Assembly (NCBI RefSeq): GCF_001263795.1
Contig: NZ_LHUR01000010.1
Location: 1-64,000 of the forward strand
Direction: 5' to 3'
DNA from: Clostridium homopropionicum DSM 5847
GTDB taxonomy: Bacteria > Bacillota > Clostridia > Clostridiales > Clostridiaceae
DNA length: 64,000 nucleotides
Below the pieces are notes generated by a model. That model saw only the letters and a list, made by a program, of their open reading frames with translations. It did not search any database and was not told the DNA's origin. The number at the start of each line of letters is the position of its first letter. The first letter of the stretch is position 1. This document shows, in pieces, positions 8,765 through 17,176 of this stretch. The translations under genes and the position numbers were made by a program.

Positions 8765-9468
8765 CACAACCACCGCCAATTTGGAACTAATTCTATTTTA
8801 GTAACACTTCCAGTCCACTCAAATTTATTCGAGCCTGTTTTTAAAGTTATGAAATCACCATTTACCTTGTTGTTTAAGTTATCTCCTCCATCATTATAGG
8901 CATCTTGCAAAACTGAATCTAATATAATTTTTCCTGTTATATCATTTAAGTTCACAGTAGTTTCGTTAACTTTAAGGCTTATCTTCCCAGAACCATAGAC
9001 TGATATTATTGGTTCACTTTTAAGAGTACCTGGATTTATTATTGAAACTCCATTTTCAGTAATAGTAAATATGTTATTCTGCACAGCATATTTAAAGGGT
9101 CTGCAATTAAATATTATTGGGAAAACAGATGTGTATTTGAATACTTGTTTAAAATCTATAGCATTAACTACTTGTGCTTTATATTTTTTATCATCTTGAA
9201 AACTAAATATTAAATCACTTTCTCCTACCCCAAATAGCCATGCCTTTATGTTATCTAGCTTTTCAGCTATGTTATTGCCTTTAATACTGCATTCTATTGC
9301 AATTGTTATATCTTCAAAAGTACCTTCATCATATCTCAAATTTGAATCTCTTCCTGGAATATCGATATAAGATACTCTTCTTTTTGGTGATGGCAGAGAT
9401 GGTCTTTTAGAAATAATAATGCCATAATCACTATAACTATTTTTTCCACCAAAATTGAAACTAAGCAT
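8764..9468 (-). CDS. Distal tail protein (Dit)
   Basis: A 234-residue protein with the Dit opening (FGGKNSYSDYGIIISKRPSLPSP..RVSYIDIPGRDSNLRYDEG) followed by DITIAIECSI and, near residue 120, FPIIFNCRPFKYA, all typical of the family that forms the hexameric ring at the tail tip. The second half is a galectin-like beta domain. It lies between the tape measure gene and the Tal-like gene with one-base overlaps on each side, the canonical order in siphoviruses of Gram-positive hosts. Confidence 0.88.
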   Translation of the reverse strand: MLSFNFGGKNSYSDYGIIISKRPSLPSPKRRVSYIDIPGRDSNLRYDEGTFEDITIAIECSIKGNNIAEKLDNIKAWLFGVGESDLIFSFQDDKKYKAQVVNAIDFKQVFKYTSVFPIIFNCRPFKYAVQNNIFTITENGVSIINPGTLKSEPIISVYGSGKISLKVNETTVNLNDITGKIILDSVLQDAYNDGGDNLNNKVNGDFITLKTGSNKFEWTGSVTKIELVPNWRWL

Positions 9469-12107
9469 TAAGCACCACCCCTTCCCATTGCTACTCTCTG
9501 CCTGTAAAACTCTAGTTCATAAGCAAGCTGTTCTATGTCCTTATCTGAATTATTAATGAAGTTTTCTATGTGAAGTGCTAATCCTCCACCACCATTACTT
9601 CCTTTTACTTTTTCAATTGCCCTAGCCATAAGTTCATCAAGCCTGTCAATTGGAAGAACAGCTTCAGTTCCTGATTCTCCGACACCAATTATACTAGGTC
9701 TATTAAATATACCTCCCTTTGCATACCAATCAACTCCTAAGTGTGGTACACTTGGAGGCTTTAAGCTGAATTCACCTTTAATACTGAAGTGTGGCAGTTT
9801 TATATGTGGAAATTTAATATCCAATCTGTCAAAGAAACCTTTAATTTTATCTATCTGCTCCTTAACAAAATTCACTGCAGCATTGATTGGAGTCATTATT
9901 GCAGATTTAATATTATTCCATATACTAGTTGTAATTGACAAAATACTGCTCCATACATTAGATACAGTATTTTTAATGCCATTAACAGCATTTGTAAAAA
10001 GGCTTGATACTCCGCTCCACATACTTGAAAAGAAACTTGATATAGAGTTCCAAACAGATGTGGTGGTATTTTTTATTCCATTCCAAACTGCATTTAATGC
10101 TGATTGTATAGCATTCCATACAGTAGTTGTTACTGATTTTATGATATTCCAAGCTGTGGTTAAGGTGGACACTATGGTATTTATTATTGGGGTAATAAAA
10201 TTCACTATTGAGTTCCAAACCGTATTTATTATTGATGAAACTGCATTAAACACCGTTGCTGTAACAGTTTTTATGTTATTCCATGCAGTAGTAATTGTAT
10301 TTCCTATTGCTTGAATAATTGGATTTAGAAAACTGACTATACCATTCCAAACAGTACTTATCACTCCAGACACAGCATTCCACACAGTGGTTGTTGCGAC
10401 TTGGATAAGTTGCCAAGCAACACTTATAACAGCAGTAACTATATTTATATAGGTTTGAACAATGGATGAAATAATAGTCCAAGCACTGATAAACATAGCT
10501 TTTATTACTTCCCATAAGAAAGCAAATCCCGTCTTTACACCCTCCCAGATAGTTTTAATAACATTTGCTATACCCTCAACTATTGGAAGAACCACAGCTT
10601 TTATTGATTCCCAAGTAGAAACTATTGCTGTTTTTATTGCAGTTACAGAATTACTAATGCTAGTTTTAAGCCATTCCCATATGCCGCTTATCGAAACTTT
10701 TATAGTATCCCAGTTTTTATATAAAAGAACTCCAACGGCAATAAGTCCAGCTATTGCAGCTATTGCAATTCCAACTGGACCAGTTAATGCTGTAAATACA
10801 GCACCAAGTGCTACTGAAGCACCTCCTGCTGCTGCCATTGCCCCTGATATACTTCCAATTAAAGTAGAAAGTGTTCCTGCTATGCTGATTACTTTACCTA
10901 TTATTCCTATAATAGGTCCAACTGCTGCAACAACTAAACCTATTTTCACAATCATCTCCTGCTGCTCTTTAGATAAGCCTTGAAATTTATCCATTAAAGG
11001 TTTTACTATTCCTATTAGTTTTTCAAGTATAGGAATCAAAAGCTGTCCAAACTGAATACCTAATTGCTCTGCCTGTTCTTTCATTACTCTAAGTTTATTT
11101 GTAGGAGAATCCATGGTTCTTGCAAGGTCGCCTTGAGCATTTTTCGTAGATTCCATAATAACCCCATATCTTGCCATTACCTTCTGCTGTTCTGTTAAAG
11201 CTTCACCTTGTTTTGCAATTCCATGAGAATAAGCATAGGTTTTAATTGTATTATCATTAACTAAAATACCTAAGGCCTTAAGTGGCTCTGCTTCTCCACT
11301 TATACCAGACTTTAATTTTTCAAATGCCTCTTCTGGTTTTAAATTATAAAAGGAAGCCATATCATAGGAAAGCTGCGTTAATCCTTCTGACATCTTTAAG
11401 GATTCCTGTGAAGTTAACCCCATTGATGTTAGCATAGCATTATATGTAGCTACATTTTTTCTAACATTGTAGGCATTTAATCCTAAAGCTTTAGAGGTTT
11501 CCTCTGACCACTTCCTTGCATCACCAGCCATAGACCCCATTGCTACTTCAAAGAGGTTTTCTGATTCAACTGCATCCATAGCCATTTTTGTTGCAGCAGT
11601 TCCTATTCCAAGTAGAGGAAGTGTTACAGCAGTAGAAAGCTTACTTCCTACAGAAGACATCTTGTCTCCCACAGATTTCATCTTTTCACCTGCACTATTC
11701 ATGCTTTGAGACAGCTTATACCAAGCTGAGCTTTTTTCCTTAAGTTCTCTTGTTGTTGCTTTCAGCTCATTCTCCATTTTATTAAGCTCTGCTGTAGCAT
11801 AATTGAGTTTAATTTTAAGATTTTCAGTAGCCTTTGCATCTTCACCCTTTGTTTCTACACTCTTTTGATATGCTTTTTCTAATGCTGCAACTTTATCCTT
11901 TTGAAGCTCTATCTGTTTATTTAAAGTATCTGCTTTAAGCCTTAGACCTTCTTCAGATTTACCAAAATCACCAAGCTTAGAAGAAGCTGCTGCAAATTCA
12001 CTTTGAACAAGTTTAAGTCCTCTTTGTATTTTTGCTACACCTTCCTGAAAACCTCTGTCATCAAGACCAACTCTTGCAACTACGGTATTTGCATCTCTTG
12101 CCATCAT
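9468..12107 (-). CDS. Tail tape measure protein
   Basis: An 879-residue protein that sets tail length. The N-terminal 150 residues are a long coiled coil; residues about 150-380 hold the TP901-type core (SSVGSKLSTAVTLPLLGIGTAATKMAMD..). A glycine/alanine-rich hydrophobic stretch spans about residues 400-480. After it come repeats of roughly 30 residues centred on TVWNxI/AWNxIK (about residues 560-720), a common tape measure arrangement. The length implies a tail near 120-130 nm by the usual 1.5 angstrom per residue rule. The start has GGGAGG just before two consecutive ATG codons. Confidence 0.92.
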   Translation of the reverse strand: MMARDANTVVARVGLDDRGFQEGVAKIQRGLKLVQSEFAAASSKLGDFGKSEEGLRLKADTLNKQIELQKDKVAALEKAYQKSVETKGEDAKATENLKIKLNYATAELNKMENELKATTRELKEKSSAWYKLSQSMNSAGEKMKSVGDKMSSVGSKLSTAVTLPLLGIGTAATKMAMDAVESENLFEVAMGSMAGDARKWSEETSKALGLNAYNVRKNVATYNAMLTSMGLTSQESLKMSEGLTQLSYDMASFYNLKPEEAFEKLKSGISGEAEPLKALGILVNDNTIKTYAYSHGIAKQGEALTEQQKVMARYGVIMESTKNAQGDLARTMDSPTNKLRVMKEQAEQLGIQFGQLLIPILEKLIGIVKPLMDKFQGLSKEQQEMIVKIGLVVAAVGPIIGIIGKVISIAGTLSTLIGSISGAMAAAGGASVALGAVFTALTGPVGIAIAAIAGLIAVGVLLYKNWDTIKVSISGIWEWLKTSISNSVTAIKTAIVSTWESIKAVVLPIVEGIANVIKTIWEGVKTGFAFLWEVIKAMFISAWTIISSIVQTYINIVTAVISVAWQLIQVATTTVWNAVSGVISTVWNGIVSFLNPIIQAIGNTITTAWNNIKTVTATVFNAVSSIINTVWNSIVNFITPIINTIVSTLTTAWNIIKSVTTTVWNAIQSALNAVWNGIKNTTTSVWNSISSFFSSMWSGVSSLFTNAVNGIKNTVSNVWSSILSITTSIWNNIKSAIMTPINAAVNFVKEQIDKIKGFFDRLDIKFPHIKLPHFSIKGEFSLKPPSVPHLGVDWYAKGGIFNRPSIIGVGESGTEAVLPIDRLDELMARAIEKVKGSNGGGGLALHIENFINNSDKDIEQLAYELEFYRQRVAMGRGGA

Positions 12108-12119
12108 CTCACCTCCCTG

Positions 12120-12652
12120 CTAAAAAATAATGTTATCTATATAATCAAGCTCCTGTTCTTCCTCTATTCCATTTACTCTTTTGTAAACATTAAAAAGTGC
12201 TTGTAACTTCTTAGGTGTACTGTGCCAAAACTGCTCCTCTGTCATCTTTAAAAGGTTAGTCCCTAAATAAAAGAGCCATTCCCAATCCCACGATGTAGAA
12301 TCAGAATGGCTTTCTATTCCCCCATGTTTTCAGTTACTTCTGGCATTGCTATTACCAATGCCTCATTAATAGCTGTACCTAATCTCTCCATATCATTTAA
12401 AGTAAGCATTTTTCCTACTTCTTTAAGAGTAACACTTTCATCTTCAGCTTTAATTGCTGAGTAGATCAGTGCTCTAATTGCTTTAATCTTTCTATTCTGT
12501 AAATCTTCAAAGGCTCTATTAATATCACCATAGACCTCTTCTAACTCACAGAAAGTGTTCATATCAAATTTAAGTTCATATTCTTTATCACTTAGCTTGA
12601 ACTTTATTCCTTTATTTTTTAGTTCTGATGCTTTCAAATTTATCAACTCCAT
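12120..12652 (-). CDS. Tail assembly chaperone GT fusion made by -1 frameshift
   Basis: The shorter chaperone frame ends at 12,314 with ATG GGG GAA TAG. Slipping back one base on the run of five G (positions 12,319-12,323) continues as GGA ATA GAA and stays open for about 66 codons to a TAG at 12,120. The extension contains WDWEWLFYLGTNLLKMTE and EEQFWHSTPKKLQALFNVY, the usual form of the T part of gpG/gpGT. The fusion ends 13 bases before the tape measure start, as in lambda and many Gram-positive siphophages. The slip site is inferred; it is not a perfect X XXY YYZ heptamer. Confidence 0.75.
12314..12652 (-). CDS. Tail assembly chaperone, short (G) form
   Basis: About 112 residues, with INLKASELKNKG..FKLSDKEYELKFDMNTFCELEEVYG and a helical C-terminal part, typical of the G chaperone found just upstream of tape measure genes. 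The longest frame begins at a TTG inside the preceding terminator, so I start at the ATG of MELINL; this ATG has no clear ribosome site, and a TTG six codons further with GGAG upstream is a possible alternative. A longer product arises by frameshift near the stop codon. Confidence 0.75.
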   Translation of the reverse strand: MELINLKASELKNKGIKFKLSDKEYELKFDMNTFCELEEVYGDINRAFEDLQNRKIKAIRALIYSAIKAEDESVTLKEVGKMLTLNDMERLGTAINEALVIAMPEVTENMGE

Positions 12653-12668
12653 TCTGAATTTTAGGTAC

Positions 12669-12697
12669 AAAAAAACAGGGATGTTTATTTCCCTGTT
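12669..12697 (-). terminator. Intrinsic terminator after the iron-sulfur moron gene
   Basis: On the minus strand AACAGGGA pairs with TCCCTGTT around a short AT loop and is followed by seven T residues. It lies inside the tail operon between the small 2Fe-2S protein gene and the tail chaperone gene, which suggests the small gene is an independent transcription unit. Confidence 0.8.
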
Positions 12698-12742
12698 AGG
12701 TTGTAATATAAAAAAGCAAATTAAATTCGAATAAAGCTCATT

Positions 12743-12991
12743 TTATTTATTATGTTTATTAAATACATAAACAATATCTGAGTAACAACATGTACCTTTA
12801 GGATTATTAACAGCACAGTTACTATTTTTCATCGCACCTGTTACTTCTATTACTTTTTCAACTGTTGTTGCACCATTATTTATAGCATTTATAATATCTT
12901 GCTCTGTAACATGATTGCAATAACACACATACTCCCCAATTATCACTTTTTTACTTTCATCACAACAACAAGAACATTTTTTACTACTCAT
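12743..12991 (-). CDS. BFD-like [2Fe-2S]-binding small protein (phage moron)
   Basis: An 82-residue cysteine-rich protein. The C-terminal part matches the bacterioferritin-associated-ferredoxin pattern: C23-x-C25, then NHVTEQDIINAINNGATT, then C59 and C68/C69. The N-terminus adds CSCCC (C6, C8-C10), as in CopZ-type proteins that bind an extra metal. Nine cysteines in all. It has no known role in tail assembly. It has its own promoter-like sequence, tandem repeats and terminator between the major tail protein and the chaperone gene, so it is best read as a moron. Metal handling or redox sensing is inference. Confidence 0.7.
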   Translation of the reverse strand: MSSKKCSCCCDESKKVIIGEYVCYCNHVTEQDIINAINNGATTVEKVIEVTGAMKNSNCAVNNPKGTCCYSDIVYVFNKHNK

Positions 12992-13052
12992 ATCCTTTTA
13001 CCTCCAACATAAATTAAAGATTAAATAAATAAGAATTATTTTACAATTTACT

Positions 13053-13118
13053 ATCACTGTGTACTAACTGTATGCTAACTATATGCTTTATTATACCAAA
13101 TAGTTCTTTGCCATTAAA
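13053..13118 (-). promoter_or_regulatory. Promoter with 11-bp tandem repeats, moron gene
   Basis: On the minus strand TTTAAT (13,118-13,113) and TATAAT (13,095-13,090, within GGTATAATAAAG) are separated by 17 bp. Just downstream, three imperfect 11-bp units lie head to tail: CATATAGTTAG, CATACAGTTAG and TACACAGTGAT (13,085-13,053). One-turn spacing places them on one face of the helix, as for an operator. The gene start is about 60 bp further on. Confidence 0.55.
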
Positions 13119-13137
13119 TCAATGTTCCAAAATAATT

Positions 13138-13710
13138 TTATGGTGTTTCCACTGGCTCACTAGGAACTGCAGTAAACCACCCACTAATAATTGTTGCATC
13201 TACTCCCTGAGCATCCTCATCACAGATAAATCTGTAATTTCCATCAAAGTCCCTTGAATAGAATTTACCCTTTAGCTTTGCACTCTGAGCCTTTGGCTTT
13301 TCTGCCTCTGTATCATATTCATCTGTTGCCAGTTCGAATTTACCCTTAAGTAGCCATACATATCTGTATTTTCCATTGTTTTTCTTTGATTTAAAGCCAA
13401 GTGCTATAGTTGGTGGCATATCATCCTTATTTTCTATAAGGACACCTTTTACAACCTTTGCTCCTTGAAGTTTTGCTCTGCTTGTAAGAGAAAGCTGATT
13501 AACTTCTATTTCAACATCTACTCCTTCAAAGGCAGTAATAATATCTTCCACCGCATCATCAGAATAAATATTATCTGAATTTGATTTTGGAGAAAGCTTT
13601 GCACTTATTGCTCTTTCTAACTTTTCCGGAGTGCTGTAAGTAACACCAGTACTGTCATCCTTTGTTAAAACAGCTATATGAATATCTTTTAATCCTATTT
13701 GTCTAGCCAT
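13138..13710 (-). CDS. Major tail protein (phi13 type)
   Basis: A 190-residue tail tube protein. It starts MARQIGLKDIHIAVLTKDD and contains the strand patterns VDVEIEVNQLSLTSRAKLQG and PPTIALGFKSKKNNGKYRYV common to phi13/TP901-like major tail proteins. I start at the second methionine because GGAGAG stands 8 bases before it. It follows the tail terminator gene and precedes the tail chaperones, with the moron gene inserted between. Confidence 0.88.
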   Translation of the reverse strand: MARQIGLKDIHIAVLTKDDSTGVTYSTPEKLERAISAKLSPKSNSDNIYSDDAVEDIITAFEGVDVEIEVNQLSLTSRAKLQGAKVVKGVLIENKDDMPPTIALGFKSKKNNGKYRYVWLLKGKFELATDEYDTEAEKPKAQSAKLKGKFYSRDFDGNYRFICDEDAQGVDATIISGWFTAVPSEPVETP

Positions 13711-14047
13711 TTGAATCACTCTCCATTTCTTCTAAATAATAAAATTTAAGACCCTTATGATAGATTTTTGTATCCACTTCATAAAGGTCTATTTCATTTA
13801 ATCTTTTGAACCCTGCTTTAAGCAAAAGTTCTTTTATTGTTTTGACTATATCTGTATAATCACTCTTTGACCACACATCTACTTGGATATAATGTGCTGT
13901 TAAAGCTTCCTCATCATCTTCATACTTTTCACCTGCAGCTAAATACTCATGAAAAGTAATATATGTTTCTGCTTTTCCACTGTACTTTTGAAAGGCTACT
14001 GGAATTTTAAGAGGCTTTAAGGTGTCTATAATCAATTTATTTATCAT
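13703..14047 (-). CDS. Tail terminator/completion protein candidate
   Basis: A 114-residue protein with VAFQKYSGKAETYITFHEY and the C-terminal DLYEVDTKIYHKGLKFYYLEE, resembling small tail-completion proteins located between the HK97 gp10-like gene and the major tail protein. It overlaps both neighbours by a few bases. The assignment depends on position and general resemblance. Confidence 0.7.
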   Translation of the reverse strand: MINKLIIDTLKPLKIPVAFQKYSGKAETYITFHEYLAAGEKYEDDEEALTAHYIQVDVWSKSDYTDIVKTIKELLLKAGFKRLNEIDLYEVDTKIYHKGLKFYYLEEMESDSNG

Positions 14048-14445
14048 TCCTCAAGTCCCCTTTGCAGTTCTTCCTTTATAATATTATTTATCTCTCTTTT
14101 ATTCTCAAGGACAGAGTTCTCTGCCCAATGCTGTGCTGGCTGTGTACTTGTCCCCCACTCGCTGAATTTTGAATAAAAGAACTCTGAATTATCTCCTTTA
14201 TTAGGACCAATCTCTACAAAATCCACTCCATTTTCTTTTTCTATATCTGAAACCTTTATATTATCAGCCATGTGTTTTTTACTTAATCTTGACCTTGGAG
14301 CCTTTTTCTCCATGCTTTCCTTAACTAGTTTTCCTGCTTTATCTAAAGTTTTCTTTTTTATAACTTCACCCTTAGCACCAAGTTTATTAACTCTATCTAT
14401 AAGCTCCTGCATTCCTTCAAGTTCTATCTTAGCCACTACTATCAA
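14044..14445 (-). CDS. HK97 gp10-like head-tail joining protein
   Basis: A 133-residue protein. KIELEGMQELIDRVNKLG..KKKTLDKAGKLVKESMEKKAPR and the end region HWAENSVLENKREINNIIKEELQRGL are the usual features of the HK97 gp10 family, which joins head and tail. An internal GTG four codons in (VAKIELEG) is an alternative start. It overlaps the head-closure gene by 17 bp and the terminator gene by 4 bp. Confidence 0.82.
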   Translation of the reverse strand: MIVVAKIELEGMQELIDRVNKLGAKGEVIKKKTLDKAGKLVKESMEKKAPRSRLSKKHMADNIKVSDIEKENGVDFVEIGPNKGDNSEFFYSKFSEWGTSTQPAQHWAENSVLENKREINNIIKEELQRGLEE

Positions 14446-14755
14446 CCTCCATAGCCTTGATTTCTATAAATTTATTGGCATATTTTATGTTATCGATAGA
14501 TGTTATATCGTACTGCTTTCCTTTAAATAAAATCCTCATTGCTGTTTCAATATTTGGCACATACCGTATAGTAAATTTAACAGTATTTTCAGCTTGAACA
14601 GCTGCTGCTTCAAAGTATTCTCTGCCATGAAGATTTGTAACAGCCGCCCATAACTCTTTAAAATCTGTCCATTCTTCAACTTCAAAACCATTATCATTTA
14701 CTGTAGTTGAGAAAGTTTGAAGTGTTATTCTATGTTTTAACTCCTCTGATTTCAT
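14429..14755 (-). CDS. Head closure protein (SPP1 gp16-like)
   Basis: A 108-residue protein with the family opening LKHRITLQTFSTTVNDNGFEVEEW and RYVPNIETAMRILFKGKQYDI, typical of phage head-tail adaptors of the gp16/FII-like group that close the portal after packaging. It sits between the gp6-like connector and the gp10-like gene with short overlaps, the standard order. Confidence 0.85.
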   Translation of the reverse strand: MKSEELKHRITLQTFSTTVNDNGFEVEEWTDFKELWAAVTNLHGREYFEAAAVQAENTVKFTIRYVPNIETAMRILFKGKQYDITSIDNIKYANKFIEIKAMEVDSSG

Positions 14756-15324
14756 ACAGGAATCACCCTATTCATAGAAAGAAGAGCATTTCTTGCTTCC
14801 TCTAATTTTGTTTTTTCCTCTGGCCTGTAGTCATCATATAAAAGCTTCATTTGAAGAATAATTGCCCACTTTATTGCTTCAGGCACTTTATCTCCACTAT
14901 CTCCATAGCCTGCAACAACTCTAACTCTTACGGCATTTACAGATTGAAGTTCCACTATGGGCCAGTGCTTTCCTCTATTTAAAACAACTCTGCCTACAAA
15001 GCCATCTAAATCAGAAATATAATTGCTCTCATCAAATAAATATTCCTGTCTGTTTACAGCATAATACTTTATGCTTTCTACCTTTTGCACTGGGGAACAG
15101 TTATAAAAGATTATGGCATTCCCTTGTGGAAAGCTGTCAAGTACTAATTCCAAAGTCTGAGTTATATATTTTCTGTTTTGATAATCTTCACACCATTCTC
15201 TAGCCTGCTTTATAAGACTTTGTATAAGAAAGTCATCATCATTACCATCAACTCTCAAATGCTGTTTTGCTTCCTCTAAAGTAATTGGTTCAGCTACTGG
15301 AGGGGTTATCATTTTTATTGCCAT
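14752..15324 (-). CDS. Head-tail connector protein (gp6-like)
   Basis: A 190-residue protein opening KMITPPVAEPITLEEAKQHL followed by RVDGNDDDFLIQSLIKQAREWCEDY, the signature of the HK97 gp6-like connector family. The C-terminal part AIKWAIILQMKLLYDDYRPE is also typical. It builds the ring below the portal. The gap upstream (15,325-15,363) holds only its ribosome site and a small GGCT/AGCC hairpin. Confidence 0.87.
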   Translation of the reverse strand: MAIKMITPPVAEPITLEEAKQHLRVDGNDDDFLIQSLIKQAREWCEDYQNRKYITQTLELVLDSFPQGNAIIFYNCSPVQKVESIKYYAVNRQEYLFDESNYISDLDGFVGRVVLNRGKHWPIVELQSVNAVRVRVVAGYGDSGDKVPEAIKWAIILQMKLLYDDYRPEEKTKLEEARNALLSMNRVIPV

Positions 15325-15363
15325 TTTATCACCTCAAAAGAAAGAAGCCAAAAGGCTCCGAGT

Positions 15364-15846
15364 TTAATCAACAACTACAGATGAAGGGTTATCTCCTGCG
15401 TACTTACTGTCTAAAATGTAATCTGCAGATGCAAAATTAGTAGCTTGTGTGCTTGCCCCAATTCTTACATTAAGGCAAGTAAATCCTTCATTTATATCAA
15501 GCTTTGCAGGATCAATATGAAATACTACCTGCTTATTTTTTGCTGTATTTGCTACAGTGTAACTTACCCCGTCTGCTTTTCTTGTAAGTGAATCTCCTGA
15601 AGATACATCTTCATTTGCCCATACTGGAACAGTATTTGTTAAAGGTTTTGCATCAGTTCCTGAAACATCCTTTGCCTGATACAAGTAAACTTGAGTTGCG
15701 TGGCCTACTGCCTGAGTTAGGTTTACTACAACCGCTCCTCTTATTACATTTTTAAGACTTACATATGCCCCTGTTATCGCAGCATTAGTGGTCTTCGGCT
15801 CTACAGCCTGAACCACTTTATATTTTTCAACTAAAGTTGTTATCAT
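15364..15846 (-). CDS. Capsid-associated protein of unknown function
   Basis: A 160-residue, beta-rich, threonine- and valine-rich protein with no cysteine-based or catalytic motif. It lies between the major capsid protein and the connector genes, where head decoration or fibre proteins are often found. Nothing in the sequence gives a firmer function. Starts MITTLVEKYKV with GGAGG upstream. Confidence 0.6.
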   Translation of the reverse strand: MITTLVEKYKVVQAVEPKTTNAAITGAYVSLKNVIRGAVVVNLTQAVGHATQVYLYQAKDVSGTDAKPLTNTVPVWANEDVSSGDSLTRKADGVSYTVANTAKNKQVVFHIDPAKLDINEGFTCLNVRIGASTQATNFASADYILDSKYAGDNPSSVVVD

Positions 15847-15859
15847 TGCTTTCTACCTC

Positions 15860-17143
15860 CTATCTATCACCTAAAGTCACAAATGGGCTCAATGGATTTG
15901 CACCTTTGTAAGGCATTATTGGTTTATTCTTATATGGCATTCCATTGAACTTATAGATGAATCTAAATACCTGCTCATCATAAAGGAATCTTACATGAAT
16001 AGAAACATCTGCTGATGGTGCTTTCTTATCTATTCCAATGTACTGAGTTGGATCTGCTAAGATTATATCTCCCTTTTTACCAAGAGGTGAGCACTGCTCT
16101 ATTGGAATAATTGGTCTGTTAAGTAATGTGCTGTACTGAGAAGTTGCTGCACCACCAGAAGGCATAAACACTGGTGCTCCTCCAGTTCCAATATTAAGAG
16201 CCATAGTGTATAGCTGTGGTTCTATCTCTTGATTTATATACCATACTGCATTTGCTCTAAGTCTTGCAGGCATTGAACTCCACATTTTAAGTATATTTTC
16301 ATACTTTATTGTTCCTGCCGCTTGGTCTTTTTCTTTAGGTACAGTTACAAGCGCATCCGAATTAAGTATTCCAAGAGGCATTCCAACACCAGTACCATTA
16401 ATAATTGCATCATCAATCTTAAAACTCATTTCATCTGCATAGGCTTGCCTTACTATAGCTTCTAAAGCTGTAGTATCTTGAAGCAAATCATCAGTTACAT
16501 AGCAAAGTGCTAAAAGTTTTTGAAGGGACATTTCAATCTCTTTAAACTTTGGTTTACTTTGAGCTGCTGTTTCAGCTTCTGCTACCCAGTAAGCTTGAAC
16601 TCCACCCCATCTACTTCCGTTTGCTCTGCTATTTTCGTCAATTCCAAGTGCTCTAAGCCTATTGGTATTAGCTCCTATAGGAATCATTCTTATTCTGTTC
16701 GCCACTTGACTTTGAGTCATCATGGATTCAAACAAATCATTAATAAAGTCATTCTCAAGAAGGAAGCCACCTTCAGAAGCTACACTTTCATTTAAGCCTG
16801 TGGCTGAGTTCTGATAGGTTAATCTGTTGTCCATTCTTCCACCTGGAGATGAAGCCTTAGCAACAGCACCCAAAAACTCACCCATGCTCTTCCACTTCTT
16901 TTCATCATGGTTTTTAGGCTGAGCATATATTGGTTCATTTACTGGTGTTTGTGCTTGTTTTTGTCTTTCAGCATCCATTGCATCAATCTCTTTTTGTGCT
17001 TCAATCTTGGCTTTGTGAGCCTTTATCTCCGCAAGCTTTGCATTTATTTCATCAGCTGTAGCATCCTCTTTATTTATAAGTTTTTTAGATTCTGTTTCTA
17101 AATTTGATAACTGAGCTAATAATTCTTTCATTTTCTCTGACAT
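15860..17143 (-). CDS. Major capsid protein (HK97 fold)
   Basis: About 427 residues. Residues 1-70 are a charged coiled coil (KELLAQLSNLETESKKL..), the delta scaffold removed by the prohead protease. The mature part, from about residue 100, contains GGFLLENDFINDLFESM, WVAEAETAAQSKPKFKEIEM and LYDEQVFRFIYKFNG, all standard in HK97-type capsid proteins. The protease gene lies directly upstream. Start at MSEKMKE is favoured over the ATG two codons earlier. Confidence 0.93.
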   Translation of the reverse strand: MSEKMKELLAQLSNLETESKKLINKEDATADEINAKLAEIKAHKAKIEAQKEIDAMDAERQKQAQTPVNEPIYAQPKNHDEKKWKSMGEFLGAVAKASSPGGRMDNRLTYQNSATGLNESVASEGGFLLENDFINDLFESMMTQSQVANRIRMIPIGANTNRLRALGIDENSRANGSRWGGVQAYWVAEAETAAQSKPKFKEIEMSLQKLLALCYVTDDLLQDTTALEAIVRQAYADEMSFKIDDAIINGTGVGMPLGILNSDALVTVPKEKDQAAGTIKYENILKMWSSMPARLRANAVWYINQEIEPQLYTMALNIGTGGAPVFMPSGGAATSQYSTLLNRPIIPIEQCSPLGKKGDIILADPTQYIGIDKKAPSADVSIHVRFLYDEQVFRFIYKFNGMPYKNKPIMPYKGANPLSPFVTLGDR

Positions 17144-17176
17144 ATACATTACCTACCTTTCAAAATAATAGATGCC

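Noticed and set aside
9883-10983. Several long opposite-strand and alternate frames across the tape measure repeats
   Set aside because: They arise from the periodic codon pattern of the TVWNxI repeats and lack ribosome sites.
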